From the NCBI GenBank assembly GCA_016165875.1, contig JABBOT010000009.1, positions 18,304,783-18,368,782 of the forward strand: a DNA stretch of 64,000 nt. Direction: 5' to 3'. Below the pieces are notes generated by a model. The model was not told where the DNA came from and did no database searches. It saw only the letters and a program-made list of their open reading frames with translations. Both the position numbers and the translations under genes were made by a program. Shown here piece after piece: positions 1-10,563 of the stretch (position 1 is its first letter; each line of letters opens with the position of its first letter). The stretch is from Acanthopleura granulata (taxonomy: Eukaryota; Mollusca; Polyplacophora; Chitonida; Chitonidae).

Positions 1-660
1 TATACACCGTGTACAAGAATACTGTGTACAGGAGTACTAGTGTGGAATATAAACTGAATACCGTTTATAAACGGGAATGTCTGCGGGAGGGGGGAGCTGT
101 ATACCGTGTATAGGAGGGCCTGTGTACCGTGTACATAAGTGCCGGTATACCGAGTACAGGAGGGCCTGCATATCGTGTACAGGAGAGTCTGAGTACCGTG
201 TGCAGTGGGGCCTGTATACCGTGTACAGGAGGGCCTGTATACCGTGTACAGGAGGGCCTGTATACCGTGGATATAAGGGTCTGTCTAGGTTGTACAGGAG
301 GGCCTGTCTAGCGTGCACAGGATGGCCTGTATACGGTGTACAGAAGGGTCTAAATATCGAGTACAGAAGGGAATGTATGCCGTGTATAGGAGGGCATGTA
401 TTCCATGGACAGGAGGGCCTGTATGCCATGTGGAGGAGGGCCTTATAACGTGTACAGGGAGGCTTGTACCGTATATGGTGTACAGGGTGGTTTTATGACG
501 TGTACAGGACAGCCTATGTATGACGTAAAACGGGGCCTGTATACCGTATACAGAAGGGCCTATCTGCCGTGTACAGGTGGACCTGTATAACATATAGAGG
601 AAGGCTTGTATACCATTTAGAGCGTGGCCGTGTAAAGGGCAGCCTACATATCATGTACAA
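1..660. repeat. 23-bp minisatellite array
   Basis: Degenerate tandem repeat with unit close to TGTATACCGTGTACAGGAGG plus GCC (23 bp), about 28 copies, cleanest at 205-265 and decaying after about 600. Each unit carries an imperfect palindrome around GTATAC and GTGTAC. Because 23 is not a multiple of 3, every frame on both strands passes through similar words, which creates several overlapping open frames of 60-130 codons. None has a start context, codon bias or splice context that suggests a gene. The array continues to the left edge of the window. Confidence 0.9.
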
Positions 661-1207
661 GAGGGCCTCTTGTCTTGGGAAGAGTTGTAGTATCTATAGT
701 AAACTGCCCGTGTACGGGCACTCCTAACTTTCCGGGTGGAGAATTGTTTTCTTCATCTTTGTCACAACCACAAAAATCCTTTTCGAGTGCTCTCAAGGAC
801 ACTGAAATACGATAAGTGCAAACCAACAACAGTACGTTTCATGGTAGCTTAACCCAAGAGGGAAGTGAAATCAGTTATTTCGCTAAAACGATTTTCTAAA
901 GCGGTATTTCTACGATTTGTTCATTAAAACCATTTAGTAAATCCGTTAAAAGGGCTTCAATATTTATTGGATCATTATAGTGAATTATTAATTCGTTAAA
1001 ACAGACAGTTAATTCAGTTAGAAATGAAAAAAAAAGCAATTTTCTAAATCGTTGTAACGATTTGCTGCTTCGTTGCGGAATTCCAATCCGTTACAACGAA
1101 TTAACAAGAAATGGTCTTTTTGATTTGCCTTGGAACGAACGAGCTTCGAAATTCTGACTTATAACACCGTTGATAATTTCTTCCGGTATAGCCTCGTCCT
1201 TCCAGAC
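661..1207. other. Non-coding stretch upstream of candidate peptide gene
   Basis: AT-rich sequence between the minisatellite and the first candidate exon. It has loosely repeated words such as TCGCTAAAACGATTT and CGTTAAAA between about 870 and 1110, too irregular to call an array. No coding signal, TATA box or other element could be supported. Confidence 0.5.
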
Positions 1208-1339
1208 ATGATGACGCTGCATACTTGTGCCTGTGTTGTCCTGCTCCTTGCGGTCGGCATCTCCTCTCTGCCGATACAAGTGGATGAGGAATCAGATGCT
1301 GTGGAGGTCAGCTCATCACAATCTAATGCTAATTTCATG
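1208..1339 (+). CDS. Candidate secreted peptide precursor, exon 1 (signal peptide)
   Basis: Exon 1 starts with ATG at 1208 (a second in-frame ATG follows at once) and encodes 44 residues. Residues 1-22 form a typical signal peptide: short N-terminus, hydrophobic core CVVLLLAVGI, then SSLP. An acidic, serine-rich stretch follows (VDEESDAVEVSSSQSN). The frame ends two codons past a splice donor, ATG|GTATGA at 1339/1340, and breaks between codons (phase 0). The nearest acceptor continuing it is at 2955/2956. Not recognised as a known family; a small secreted protein or neuropeptide precursor is possible. The signal peptide and donor are seen; the gene model is inference. Confidence 0.4.
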
Positions 1340-1734
1340 GTATGACTTAGAAATTCTAAACCAATGGAGGCTAATAAATTGCATTTAATATCATTGTATA
1401 TTCTGTCAAATTCAGGTTAAGTTATGGGGCACGTTAACACTTTATAAATTTTACACGAACAGTTAGAATAAAACCCTAATTGAGGTAAATGGACAAGAGG
1501 CCGGATTAGACGTTTTTTTCCCTTTTTTGATGTATTATTTATATTTCTGACGACTTATATTCTTACATAAAGAAGGCAGTGTGACTATTTTTAGCCTTAT
1601 CTAAAACTTCATTCTTTGACTGGCCATTCTTATACCACATGTCATCGCTCATGTTCACGAGCAGAGAAACTGCAGTTTAAAAATAAAAGGAAAATATTCT
1701 CTTTGGCTTTTACTTATATATACTTGGTTATGGT

Positions 1735-2590
1735 TCAACAGAATAGACGGGAAGCTGACTTGTGTTTATACTGGTTATAGGACGACCAAATAATAGTTCA
1801 AGGCAACGGACGGGTTGTTAGTAGCTAGCTTGAGAATATAGGGCGACCAAATAAGGGCTCAACAGCTTACGCAGGAAGGCAGGTTGAGCATGTAGGGCGA
1901 CCAAATAGAGGCTTAACAGAATAAGGAGGAAGCTATCTTGAGTGTACGGGGCGACCAAATAGGGGCTCAACAGAATAGACATAAAGCTAGCATTAGTATG
2001 TATTTATGTATGCTTGGGGTTTATATGACGACGAGGAGTCCTCAGAATGTAGATATGCTGTGTCTCTTTGTGGCAAGGCGAGTCAATGCCGCCAAAGTGC
2101 TAGTCCTGTTGACTAGGCCGACTAGTCCTGTTTCCTGGCTCTAACCTGTCGGTGCTCAGCGTCAAGCGAGGCAGCAACAATTACCATTATTTACAGACTT
2201 TTGTATGACCCGACCCGGGATTGATCCCGGATCTTCCTACCTCGAGGCGAAAGCGCTAACCACAAGGCCACCGAGGCGGGCAGCTAGCTCGAATATATAG
2301 GGCGATCAAATAAAGGCTCAACAGGATAGAAGGGCTGGCTTGTGTTTATAAGACGATCATATACATTTCAACTCAAAGTACGGGAAGTTAGCTTGAGAAG
2401 GTGTGCATGGGATGATCAAACAGACGAGATGGAAGGTGGTCGACTTTATACGACGACCAAATAAAAGTTCGACACCTGGAATAGGAAAGCTGGCAAGAGT
2501 TTGTAGGACGACCGAATAAGAGGGTCGAGACATAAGATGGTAAAGGTGGCTTAAGTTTGTAGGAAGACCGAATAAGAGTTCTTCATAGGT
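1735..2590. repeat. 56-bp satellite array, interrupted by a SINE
   Basis: About ten degenerate copies of a roughly 56-bp unit with core GGGCGACCAAATAAGGGCTC followed by AACAGAATAGA and AGCTAGCTTGAG. Cores are seen near 1780, 1839, 1896, 1950, 2300, 2351, 2408, 2453, 2507 and 2563. The gap between 1990 and 2282 is filled by a tRNA-type SINE. The array lies in the candidate intron of the secreted-peptide gene. Confidence 0.75.
1990..2282 (-). mobile_element. tRNA-derived SINE (family B) inserted in the satellite
   Basis: Read on the minus strand, the element begins CCGCCTCGGTGGCCTTGTGG (A-box-like) followed by TTAGCGC, and has a B-box-like GGGATCAATCCCGGGTC about 50 bp on. This is the layout of a tRNA-derived SINE head. 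Related copies lie at about 26640-26830 (same orientation) and 61540-61690 (opposite). AGCTAG flanks both sides and may be the target duplication, although the host satellite unit itself contains AGCTAGC, so the left boundary is uncertain. Confidence 0.65.
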
Positions 2591-2835
2591 GTATTCTTGT
2601 AACGTTTGCCTGTGTGTGGAAAATCTAATATGACATTCAATTTCAGCTTTAGTGTCAGAGAAAAGTAGGCATGACGTCAGTGGTGTACCACATTATCAGT
2701 GTGGTCCGTAAAACCCAGCATACAAACCTAAAAATTTTATTGCATTTAATTTGTTGAAAAAAGAAATTTTAAATATTCAGTGCAGGTGTTTTCAGATATA
2801 GTTTTTAATGGTCTTGTAACTCAACATAAATTAAT
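2590..2835. repeat. Half copy of the 425-bp foldback element
   Basis: Diverged match to the right half of the foldback at 29259-29683: shared words include TAACGTTTGCCTGTGTGTGG, ATATGACATT, GACGTCAGTGGTGTACCA and the terminal TTTTCAGATATAGTTTTTAA. Only one arm is present, so it is a decayed or truncated copy. Confidence 0.6.
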
Positions 2836-2955
2836 TTCTGTGTGATCTTTCCCTTAAAGGGACGGGCGAAGTGCTTCAGCATTAGAAAGGGCAAATACGA
2901 GTTCAGCCAAGGGAGGTGAAATCTGTCTAAAACTTATTTTTTAATTGTTTTGCAG

Positions 2956-3096
2956 AACACGGACCTTGCCGTGACTTGTTCGTGGCATTTTTCTTACAGC
3001 CTGCGAGCCTCAGCCCGGTTCAATAAAAATGCCATCGACGGGGTTCTCAGAAGTAGGCATGCAATTTTGTCGCAGTTTGGGGAATTTCTCCTTTAA
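2956..3096 (+). CDS. Candidate secreted peptide precursor, exon 2
   Basis: A strong pyrimidine tract and TTTTGCAG acceptor end at 2955. Reading in phase 0, as exon 1 requires, gives 46 codons and then TAA at 3094-3096, for a joined product of 90 residues. The mature part is basic with one cysteine (contains AVTCSWHF, SLRASARFNK and a hydrophobic end QFGEFLL); LRSR is a possible dibasic-type cleavage site. A second acceptor near 3000 (TTTCTTACAG) would give a different, shorter end. AATAAATAAA at about 3239-3248 could be the poly(A) signal. Function unknown. Confidence 0.35.
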   Translation, partial: NTDLAVTCSWHFSYSLRASARFNKNAIDGVLRSRHAILSQFGEFLL

Positions 3097-4361
3097 ACCG
3101 TTGTCTTTTAAGAAACAGTAACTGGGGTCGGTGGGTTTGGGTGTGGCGTTCGAGAGGCGGGGGTGGGGAGTGTTTCGTCATTGTGTTCGTCTTTCAGTGT
3201 GTCGCTGTTTATTAAAAGTAGGGTGAAACCATTGATCAAATAAATAAATGGTAATTTACATTCTTCTGAAAATCTTGCCATATAGAATCAAAATACCGTT
3301 GTCATTATGTATGGTTGTTAATATTTCCACCACATTTCTGACTTGATGAACTGTGTAGTTTTTGCAACAAATGTTTTCCAATTTTTTGGGAGGGGGGGAC
3401 GTTGGTGAACCTAACCCTCCAGGCATTTCAAGACACCATTAGCAGTTAGATAAAAAAAAGATAACTAAGGCTTATTAATTTGTAATAATTTTTGTTGGGG
3501 ATCACGTGTCTCAAACTTGTGTGAGACTAAGGGATTTCATCAAAACTTGGGGACCTCGCCAAACTTCGGGAGTACGCCAAGCTTAGGGATCTCTTCAACC
3601 TAGGGACATCACCAACTCAGTCGTATTAAACGTTGTTAGCCCCTCATATGAGCAGATATTGCAGCCAAACCGTAGCGACATATGGCCAATGAAATCCTGG
3701 TCTCAATTCCAGCCCTCTCTCTCTACTTCGGCTGAGTCTTGAGGTCGGGCAGTTTGTCAGACAGGCCTGCCTGGCGATGGTTTCCTTCACAATAAAAAAA
3801 GTGACCACAGTTATTTACGTCTAAACTGCACCCGTATATCTTTGACCACCGGCTAAATAGGGAAATATAGCTAAAGTTTCGTCAGGTGATGCACGTGCTG
3901 TCAAATCGAGGCTAGACGTTGAAATAAGGCTACCACCTACCCCCCCCCCTCCCCGCCCACAAACACACACATTTCTCCTATCAACAATTCAGCACAATAC
4001 TCATTACATGCCTCGAATACTAACCTGCACCTGATAACACGTTGTCGTGGCTGGAGCTTGTGTGTTTGTGTTGTTGCAGAGTTCTTCAACAGATTGTGTG
4101 ACCTGCGAAAATGAGGCAATTATCAACCTAGGCCGAGTCCCTTGAAGAAACCCTGCTCTTCTTCATCGAATAACATAATCGTTTTCCATGTATACTCCAC
4201 GTATGTGTGAAAAAAAATTCAAAGCTTCGAAGCCTTTGTTTACATTTGTAATAAACAGATTACAAACATGGAATAAAAAATCTCATGTCACATTCGTTAA
4301 TTTATTTACTAATTTGTTGTTTACCACTGTAGGCCTACTCACTGTATTCACTCATATGACT

Positions 4362-4476
4362 TCATTACGTGGGAAGGTCTGCCAGCGACATGCGGATGGT
4401 CGTGGCTTTCCCTGGGCCCTGTCCCGTATCTCTAAATATTCATGAATACGGCGTAAAACACCAATCAAATAAATCA
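4362..4476 (+). mobile_element. SINE family A, 3' fragment
   Basis: Contains the family-A words CGTGGGAAGGTCTGCCAGCG, TGCGGATGGTCGTGG, the deleted central part, and the 3' end TACGGCGTAAAACACCAATC followed by AAATAAAT. Family A is the most frequent repeat in this window. The 5' tRNA-like head is missing. Confidence 0.75.
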
Positions 4477-4889
4477 CGTAAATATATTGGGCTTATCGGC
4501 GAAGGCGACAGACAGCGCCCGGTGGAAGCCAGAGCTCCGTCCAGACCTAAAGCCACACGCAGAAGAACAAAGCAAGAGCTGAACTCGAACTGGCAACCGA
4601 ATGGGTCAGTGAATCGGGAACATCCAGCTGCAGCATTTATTTGTAGTTATTTGATTTATTTAAATGGTATGTAAATCTGTAAATAATGAATAATTATTAC
4701 CGTTACAAGTAATAAAATCTGCTCTATTTTCGTCACCCAAGTGCAAAACTTTCACATCATTGCTGTTTTGTGGGAAATATTAAATAATTTGTCAGCCTAG
4801 GTGGTTTTGCAAAAGCAGCCATAATCAGGGTCATGGGCAATGGGCATGACGCACGCAGAGCACCACTATTCTCTTCGAACTCCTCACAG

Positions 4890-5085
4890 CGCTATTTTGC
4901 GAATATGCCAAAAACAAAACACACAAAAAAACACAAAAAAAACACAAAAAAAAACAAAAAAAAAACAAAAATAAAAACAGGACGGGCCGACTGTTTGAGC
5001 ACTAGGTCGCAGGTCGACTTCTCAAACAGTCGGCCCAGCCGTTTTTCTTGCATATATTTATGGCATTTTCGCAAAAAATATCATC
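4890..5085. repeat. A-rich foldback with a perfect 16-bp hairpin
   Basis: Outer arms at about 4891-4915 (GCTATTTTGCGAATATGCC) and 5057-5082 (TATGGCATTTTCGCAAAAAA) are imperfect inverted copies. Inside, after about 70 bp of A-rich sequence, GGGCCGACTGTTTGAG (4984-4999) pairs perfectly with CTCAAACAGTCGGCCC (5021-5036) around a 21-nt loop. This nested symmetry fits a MITE-like foldback element, but no target duplication or second copy was identified. Confidence 0.6.
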
Positions 5086-6287
5086 ATACTTTTTTATTTC
5101 CTTACAAACACATCGGAAATTTAGGGGGAAACGTTAATATATAGATATTTTTACCAGGTTATTTGTTAAAATAATGAAGCTATACACCCCTCAAATCTGT
5201 CAAGTTGTACTAGTCCAGCGTTTTCCTAATGGGTAAGCATTGTACGCACCAGATGGGTTACAGGCGATTACAAAAAGGTCTGATTTTATGAAGTCCTACC
5301 TGAAAGCATGAAACTTTATTCCTTTTCTCTCATCCTCGTACACTGGATACGTCCGAAGAAGTCATGTAATATTGATCTTTTATGTGTGTGTGTATGAATT
5401 TTGGCATTAAACTTGATATGATGTGACACGGAAAAAGTTTCACAACCACATATTCAACCTTTATTTGGACGAGTTTAAGTGCCACGTGAAAACGTTGTCG
5501 GTTATTACCTGCAAGAGGAGCTTGCAAGTTTCATTAGTTTTGGGCTTGACGCTGGTCTGTGCTTGCTGGGTTAAACAGTTTACGGATGTGATAGAATGTT
5601 ATTTTAAAGACAGAAAAATAAGTGGAAAACTTAAAAATTTACTATTAATCAGGTGAAGTAAGTTTAATGTCAAATGTCTACTCCCGAATATTAATTTCTG
5701 TGGATGTCATTTGTTAGAAATCACTAAAAATCCACTGTGGTATTAACATTTGTTCTCAGTGAGATAAAAGGCTATGGTGCCTTCTATACGTCACCGACTT
5801 TTCAAGGGCCCTCTGTAAAAAGCGTTTTTACTGGCTAATGAAGACACGGCCCCAAAAAATGGCTGCGTCGAAACGAAGGCGTGTTTTCTATTTTGCGCGG
5901 AAGCTTAAACGTGTTTTTCTAGCAAGAGACATGACAGAAAATTTTGAATTTTATATCATTAATAGGCAAAAGCCTTGTGCTTTCTATTAATACCGCGTAT
6001 TACTGATTTGCTGCCTCTTCCTTTAAATATTCACTATTGTTTCCGTGCATTTGTTCCGTGGAACACAAATTAAAATCATCGCATTAAACAGGATAACGAA
6101 GCAAAATTTATCTTCCCAGAAACGTCTTGTGTGTATCGAACAACGTTATCATGCCATTCAGCATTAAGTATACATCCAAGTCAAGACGATACGATCGAAA
6201 TGTGCTTCTGCTCCGTCGTCAATGAAGTTAGGGAGAAGTATCAAATCACGTTGTTTGCCTCTATCTCAGTTAAACGTACAATTACCT

Positions 6288-6417
6288 GGGTCCGGTTTCA
6301 TGAAGCATACTTAGTGCTAAGTAGCACTTAGCTAAGTGCATTTCCTATCTCTACAACATACCTTGTCATGGCATTTAAGGGAATACTTAGCTAAGTGCGC
6401 TTCATGAAACTGGGTCC
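6288..6417. mobile_element. Short MITE-like inverted-repeat element
   Basis: About 130 bp with terminal inverted repeats: left GGGTCCGGTTTCATGAAGCA, right CGCTTCATGAAACTGGGTCC, roughly 17 of 20 positions paired. The interior also has inverted ACTTAGCTAAGTGC words. Size, ends and lack of coding sequence fit a MITE; the target duplication is not clear. Confidence 0.65.
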
Positions 6418-6612
6418 AGAACATATACTTAATTCACATGAAAACAGTCTAATGAGTCAAAGTGACAAGCGTATTTGTTTATTTTGGTTTACTGTTTAAT
6501 ACTCAAAAGGTCCTCACTTTTGCGATTGGCGGTCAGGTTTGCCCGTGGGGAACACCGGATTGCCGGGGGTAAACCACCAGTCACCGGCGAGATACTGACG
6601 AATTTTCCCGAA

Positions 6613-6625
6613 AACAACTTAAAGA
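6613..6625. repeat. Target-site duplication, 3' side of LINE
   Basis: AACAACTTAAAGA, identical over 13 bp to 12551-12563 on the other side of the LINE. It sets the element boundary precisely. Confidence 0.88.
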
Positions 6626-6867
6626 ATGAATGAATGAATGATTATGGCTTAACGCCACATCGGCAATATCTCAGCCATATCGTGGCGAGAACAAGGTGGT
6701 ATCACGAGACGGTAAAGGTTTTCGATAGTCACTGGAGAACATTAAAAGGAAAACAAAAAATTTCTGACATGGGTTAAAATCAGGTAAGAAAAACAAAACA
6801 GTTAAAAACTCGAACAACCAGCATATTACGGAAATTTTATAACAAATATTTATTTTTGAACATAAAA
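6626..6867 (-). other. LINE 3' UTR and simple-repeat tail
   Basis: Follows the ORF2 stop codon. Ends at the plus-strand left side in tandem GAATGAATGAATGAATGATT, that is an (ATTC)n tail as in several I-superfamily LINEs. The last unique part (GTTAAGCCATAATCATTC on the minus strand) is the likely template-recognition end; this role is inferred. Confidence 0.75.
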
Positions 6868-9800
6868 TTATATTTTATGATAAAGGCCAATGGCCTTCAA
6901 ATATTTTATGACAGCGTCGCCAGCGATGCTCTCAAACAAATCATATATGGAGTTTACTGTGTAGAACCTTTGCCGCACGTGGGCAAAGTCCACACAGTCA
7001 ATCAGGATATGTTTGATGCCGTACTGCGCATCACATCCAACACACTTGGGAGCACTGCCCCCATCCATTATAAAATTGTGTGTTAGACGAGAATGCCCAA
7101 CGCGGCATCTAGTTAAAACCACTTGGTCTCTACGAGACATACCAAACGTAAAAGAGTCATAGCCTATGACAGGGTGAATGGCGTGCAGTTTGTTATCGAC
7201 CTGCAGGTCCCATTCATCCTGCCAAAGGCGACAAATGTATTTAAGAATATTAGATTTTAAGTCAGTATAAGGAATTTTAATCTTAGATATGGGTTTACCA
7301 AGAGCAGCTTTCGCTTCCCTGTCTGCGACTGTGTTTCCGTGAATACCAGTATGACTTGGTATCCAACAGAATACAATATCTTTGCCTCTTTTAATTAACT
7401 TTCTATGGATGGCTAATATTTCTAGTATTAACGGGTTTTGAAATTTCTTTTGCTCTATTGCCAAAAGGCAGGACAACGAGTCACTGCATATGACTGCTCT
7501 GTCGGCAGCGTCGGATGAAACGTATGATAAAGCCAGAAGTATAGCTCTGGCCTCGGCAGAAAATATTGAAGACGAGGATGGAAGGCGAAGAGAGGTGACT
7601 CGCTGTTCGAAGACAGCCGCAGCCGCCACCCTGTCCCCATCCTTCGATCCGTCAGTATATATAAATTTATAATCCGGATAATTAGCTTTTACTTCAGCGA
7701 AACTTTGCTGAATTATCAGAGGGTTTGTATCGGATTTCTTATGTTGACGTAGATCAAATATTAATTTAGCTTGTGGGAGAAGCCAGGGAGGAGACTCCGG
7801 AAAAGAAACCGGAGCTATGTCCTCCAGCTTGATGTTAGCTTCCACAATATGGTCCCGAACACGAAGACCAAAGGAAGAAATTTTGTTGGGACATTTACTA
7901 TATTTATCTGCGCATGATGGATTAAAAACACAGTCGTAGGCAGGGTTTGTTGGGTGAGCTTTAAGCTTAGCGACGTACTGAAGGCTGAGTTTTATACGCC
8001 TGTGATATAAAGAAGGCTCATTAGCCTCTACGTATAAACTCTCTACTGGTGAGGTCCTATAGGCACCAAGGCTGAGCCTCAGACCTTGGTGATGGACCGG
8101 ATCCAACATTTTAAGATATGATTTCCTAGCGGAACCATAAATGATGGACCCATAGTCCAATTTCGACCTCACCAGAGACCGATACAAATTGAGTAACACT
8201 GATCGGTCAGCACCCCACTCAGTGCTAGACACGACCTTAATTATATCCAGAGCTTTTGTACATTTAGCCTTAAGCATTTTTATGTGAGCTATAAAGGATA
8301 ATTTACTGTCGAACATAACCCCTAAAAATTTATTTTCTCCAACAATTTTTACTGGTTCACCACAAAATTTAAGCTCAGGGTCTAGATGAAGTTTGCGTTT
8401 ATTACAGAAATGCATACCCACGGTTTTAGACGTAGAAAATCTAAACCCATTGGCAACTGCCCATTTCTCGATCTTATTGAGACAAAGCTGCAGTTGCCGC
8501 TCGATGTTATTCATATTTTTAGCGCGGTAGCATATCAGGAAATCATCTACATATAAACAACCCTCAATACCAGATGTTAATGTTTGAGCCAAGCTGTTAA
8601 TTTTTATGCTGAACAGTGTTGGTGAAAGGATACTGCCCTGGGGCACACCCATCTCTTGTTCGTAAGAGTCCGAAAGAGTGGACCCCACTAGTACCTTAAA
8701 CTGACGATGAGATAAAAACTGAGATATAAATAAAGGTAAGCGACCTTTTAAACCCATATCAGCTAGGTCTTTTAAAATACCATATTTCCATGTGGTGTCG
8801 TAGGCCTTTTCCAAGTCGAAAAATATCGATACCACATGTTCATTATTAATAAAACCATCACGAATGAAGGTTTCAAATCGAACAAGGTGATCCGTAGTGG
8901 ATCGACCTTGACGAAAACCACATTGAATGTTTGATAAAAGCATGTTTGCTTCAAGAAACCAAACAAGTCTATCATTTATCATCCGTTCCATAGTCTTACA
9001 GACGCAACTGGTAAGAGCTATGGGACGGTAATTTCTCGGATCACTATGATCCTTACCCGGTTTAGGGACCGGGATAACATATGCCTCTCTCCATGATGGG
9101 GGAAATTTACCGGTCTTCCAAATATCATTAAGTAAGTCCAAGAGTGTCTCCAATGGCTCACATGGTAAGTGGTTCAGAAGCTTATAATATATATTATCCG
9201 GGCCGCACGCAGTATCGTGTGCCTTTTTTAGAGAAGTTTTAAGCTCTTCAATTGAAAATGGACGATTATAGTCTTCTGAATTCTTAGAAGAGAAGGGCAA
9301 TTTAATTTTCTCCTTCTGGCTTTTAATATGCTGAAATTCAGGAGAATAATTCCCAGATGAAGATTTGTGGGATATTGTTTCAGCTATTTTATTGACTATA
9401 TCATGCGGTGAAGTTAATAAGGTATCACCATCCTTTAAGTGCTGAACTCTGGCTTTACTGTTCTTGCCCTTAAGTTTCTGAACCATGTTCCAGACCTTAC
9501 GCATGGGTGTTTTTGACGTAATGCCTGAAACAAAGTTCCGCCAACAAGATCGTCTCTTGGACTTAATTAATCGACGAGCCTTGGCTCCAAGTATGCGAAC
9601 CTGGTTTAAATTATTATCATCAGGATAATGATTAAATCTGCGCTCAGCCTTTTTGCGGTCTCTTATAGCCTTACGACAGTCATTATCATACCAGGGTTTA
9701 CTTTTGGATTTGGGATTGGTCGAGGTCTTAGGGATGGTTCTATCGGCTGCTCTTAATATGAGTTCATTAAATGTAAGCAAAGGATCATCTGCAGCATTAA

Positions 9801-10563
9801 TATTCTCTGCAGTGATGTCAGCCTCACAGAACATCTCAAATGCCATCCAATCTGCTTTATCGAACTTCCACCTAGCTACACGTTCTAAAGAATTACAAGT
9901 GAGATGCTCTAGGACAAGAGGAAAATGATCACTACCACAAAGATCGTCATGCACCTTCCAAGAAAAATCCGGGAGAAGTGATGGATCGGTGATAGTGAGA
10001 TCGATAGCAGAATATGAACCATTACCTGGATGTAAGTAGGTATTAGAACCATTATTGAAATAACATAGTTCATCTTTACATAAGAAATCTTCTACTATTT
10101 TGCCCTTATCGTTCACATTATTACTACCCCATAGGGGGTTATGCGCATTAAAATCTCCCATAATTATGAAAGGAGTGGGCAGTTGGTCTTTTAAATTATG
10201 CAACTGGCAAAATGACAAAGAAGAATGAGGAGGAACATAAACTGAACATAAGGTGATTGTTTCCGATAAGGAAACACGGGCGGCTACAGCCTGAAGCTCT
10301 GTGTCGAGAGCAACAGGGCTGTGAATTATATTGTTATTCACTAAAATAGAGGAGCCGCCACGAGCTCGTTCTTCCTCGTTAGAGTAAGTGCTATATAGTG
10401 TATAATTTTTCAGTGATATTTTATCTTTGTCAGATGTCTTCAGGTGAGTTTCCTGAAGACAAAGGGCAATTGGATTTAAAGATTGAACTAACTGTGTTAT
10501 TTCAATGAAATTTATTTTAAGACCTCGACAATTCCACTGTATAATTTTGTCTAAGGAAGTCAT
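6868..10563 (-). CDS. LINE ORF2 polyprotein: endonuclease, reverse transcriptase, RNase H
   Basis: Encodes 1231 residues. N-terminal APE-type endonuclease: N11, E38 (QET), GDFNAHN at 136-142 and SDHFP at 211-215 are all present. Central reverse transcriptase: FDLEKAYDT, GVPQGSILSP and the catalytic YVDD near residue 671. RNase H follows: YTDGS near 969, then SAEARA, CSDS and SHTGIHGN with a conserved late aspartate. The C-terminus has a Cys/His cluster (CVGCDA...HILIDC). The protein would nick the target and copy the element RNA onto it. Its ATG overlaps the ORF1 stop in TAATG (10565-10561), the arrangement known to allow termination-reinitiation in some insect LINEs. No stop or frameshift is seen. 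Confidence 0.95.
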   Translation of the reverse strand: MTSLDKIIQWNCRGLKINFIEITQLVQSLNPIALCLQETHLKTSDKDKISLKNYTLYSTYSNEEERARGGSSILVNNNIIHSPVALDTELQAVAARVSLSETITLCSVYVPPHSSLSFCQLHNLKDQLPTPFIIMGDFNAHNPLWGSNNVNDKGKIVEDFLCKDELCYFNNGSNTYLHPGNGSYSAIDLTITDPSLLPDFSWKVHDDLCGSDHFPLVLEHLTCNSLERVARWKFDKADWMAFEMFCEADITAENINAADDPLLTFNELILRAADRTIPKTSTNPKSKSKPWYDNDCRKAIRDRKKAERRFNHYPDDNNLNQVRILGAKARRLIKSKRRSCWRNFVSGITSKTPMRKVWNMVQKLKGKNSKARVQHLKDGDTLLTSPHDIVNKIAETISHKSSSGNYSPEFQHIKSQKEKIKLPFSSKNSEDYNRPFSIEELKTSLKKAHDTACGPDNIYYKLLNHLPCEPLETLLDLLNDIWKTGKFPPSWREAYVIPVPKPGKDHSDPRNYRPIALTSCVCKTMERMINDRLVWFLEANMLLSNIQCGFRQGRSTTDHLVRFETFIRDGFINNEHVVSIFFDLEKAYDTTWKYGILKDLADMGLKGRLPLFISQFLSHRQFKVLVGSTLSDSYEQEMGVPQGSILSPTLFSIKINSLAQTLTSGIEGCLYVDDFLICYRAKNMNNIERQLQLCLNKIEKWAVANGFRFSTSKTVGMHFCNKRKLHLDPELKFCGEPVKIVGENKFLGVMFDSKLSFIAHIKMLKAKCTKALDIIKVVSSTEWGADRSVLLNLYRSLVRSKLDYGSIIYGSARKSYLKMLDPVHHQGLRLSLGAYRTSPVESLYVEANEPSLYHRRIKLSLQYVAKLKAHPTNPAYDCVFNPSCADKYSKCPNKISSFGLRVRDHIVEANIKLEDIAPVSFPESPPWLLPQAKLIFDLRQHKKSDTNPLIIQQSFAEVKANYPDYKFIYTDGSKDGDRVAAAAVFEQRVTSLRLPSSSSIFSAEARAILLALSYVSSDAADRAVICSDSLSCLLAIEQKKFQNPLILEILAIHRKLIKRGKDIVFCWIPSHTGIHGNTVADREAKAALGKPISKIKIPYTDLKSNILKYICRLWQDEWDLQVDNKLHAIHPVIGYDSFTFGMSRRDQVVLTRCRVGHSRLTHNFIMDGGSAPKCVGCDAQYGIKHILIDCVDFAHVRQRFYTVNSIYDLFESIAGDAVIKYLKAIGLYHKI

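Larger units (their letters stand above)
3097..6287. other. Intergenic region without a recognised gene
   Basis: No exon-like frame could be supported. It holds a run of five short repeats at about 3540-3615 (CTTGGGGACCTCGCCAAA-like, about 22 bp), a SINE fragment at 4362-4476 and an A-rich foldback at 4890-5085. The open frames at 4188-4674, 5330-5656 and 6131-6331 have no coding bias and partly run through repeats. Confidence 0.5.

Noticed and set aside
37..593. Overlapping open frames on both strands
   Set aside because: All are by-products of the 23-bp minisatellite, whose unit length cycles through frames without stops.
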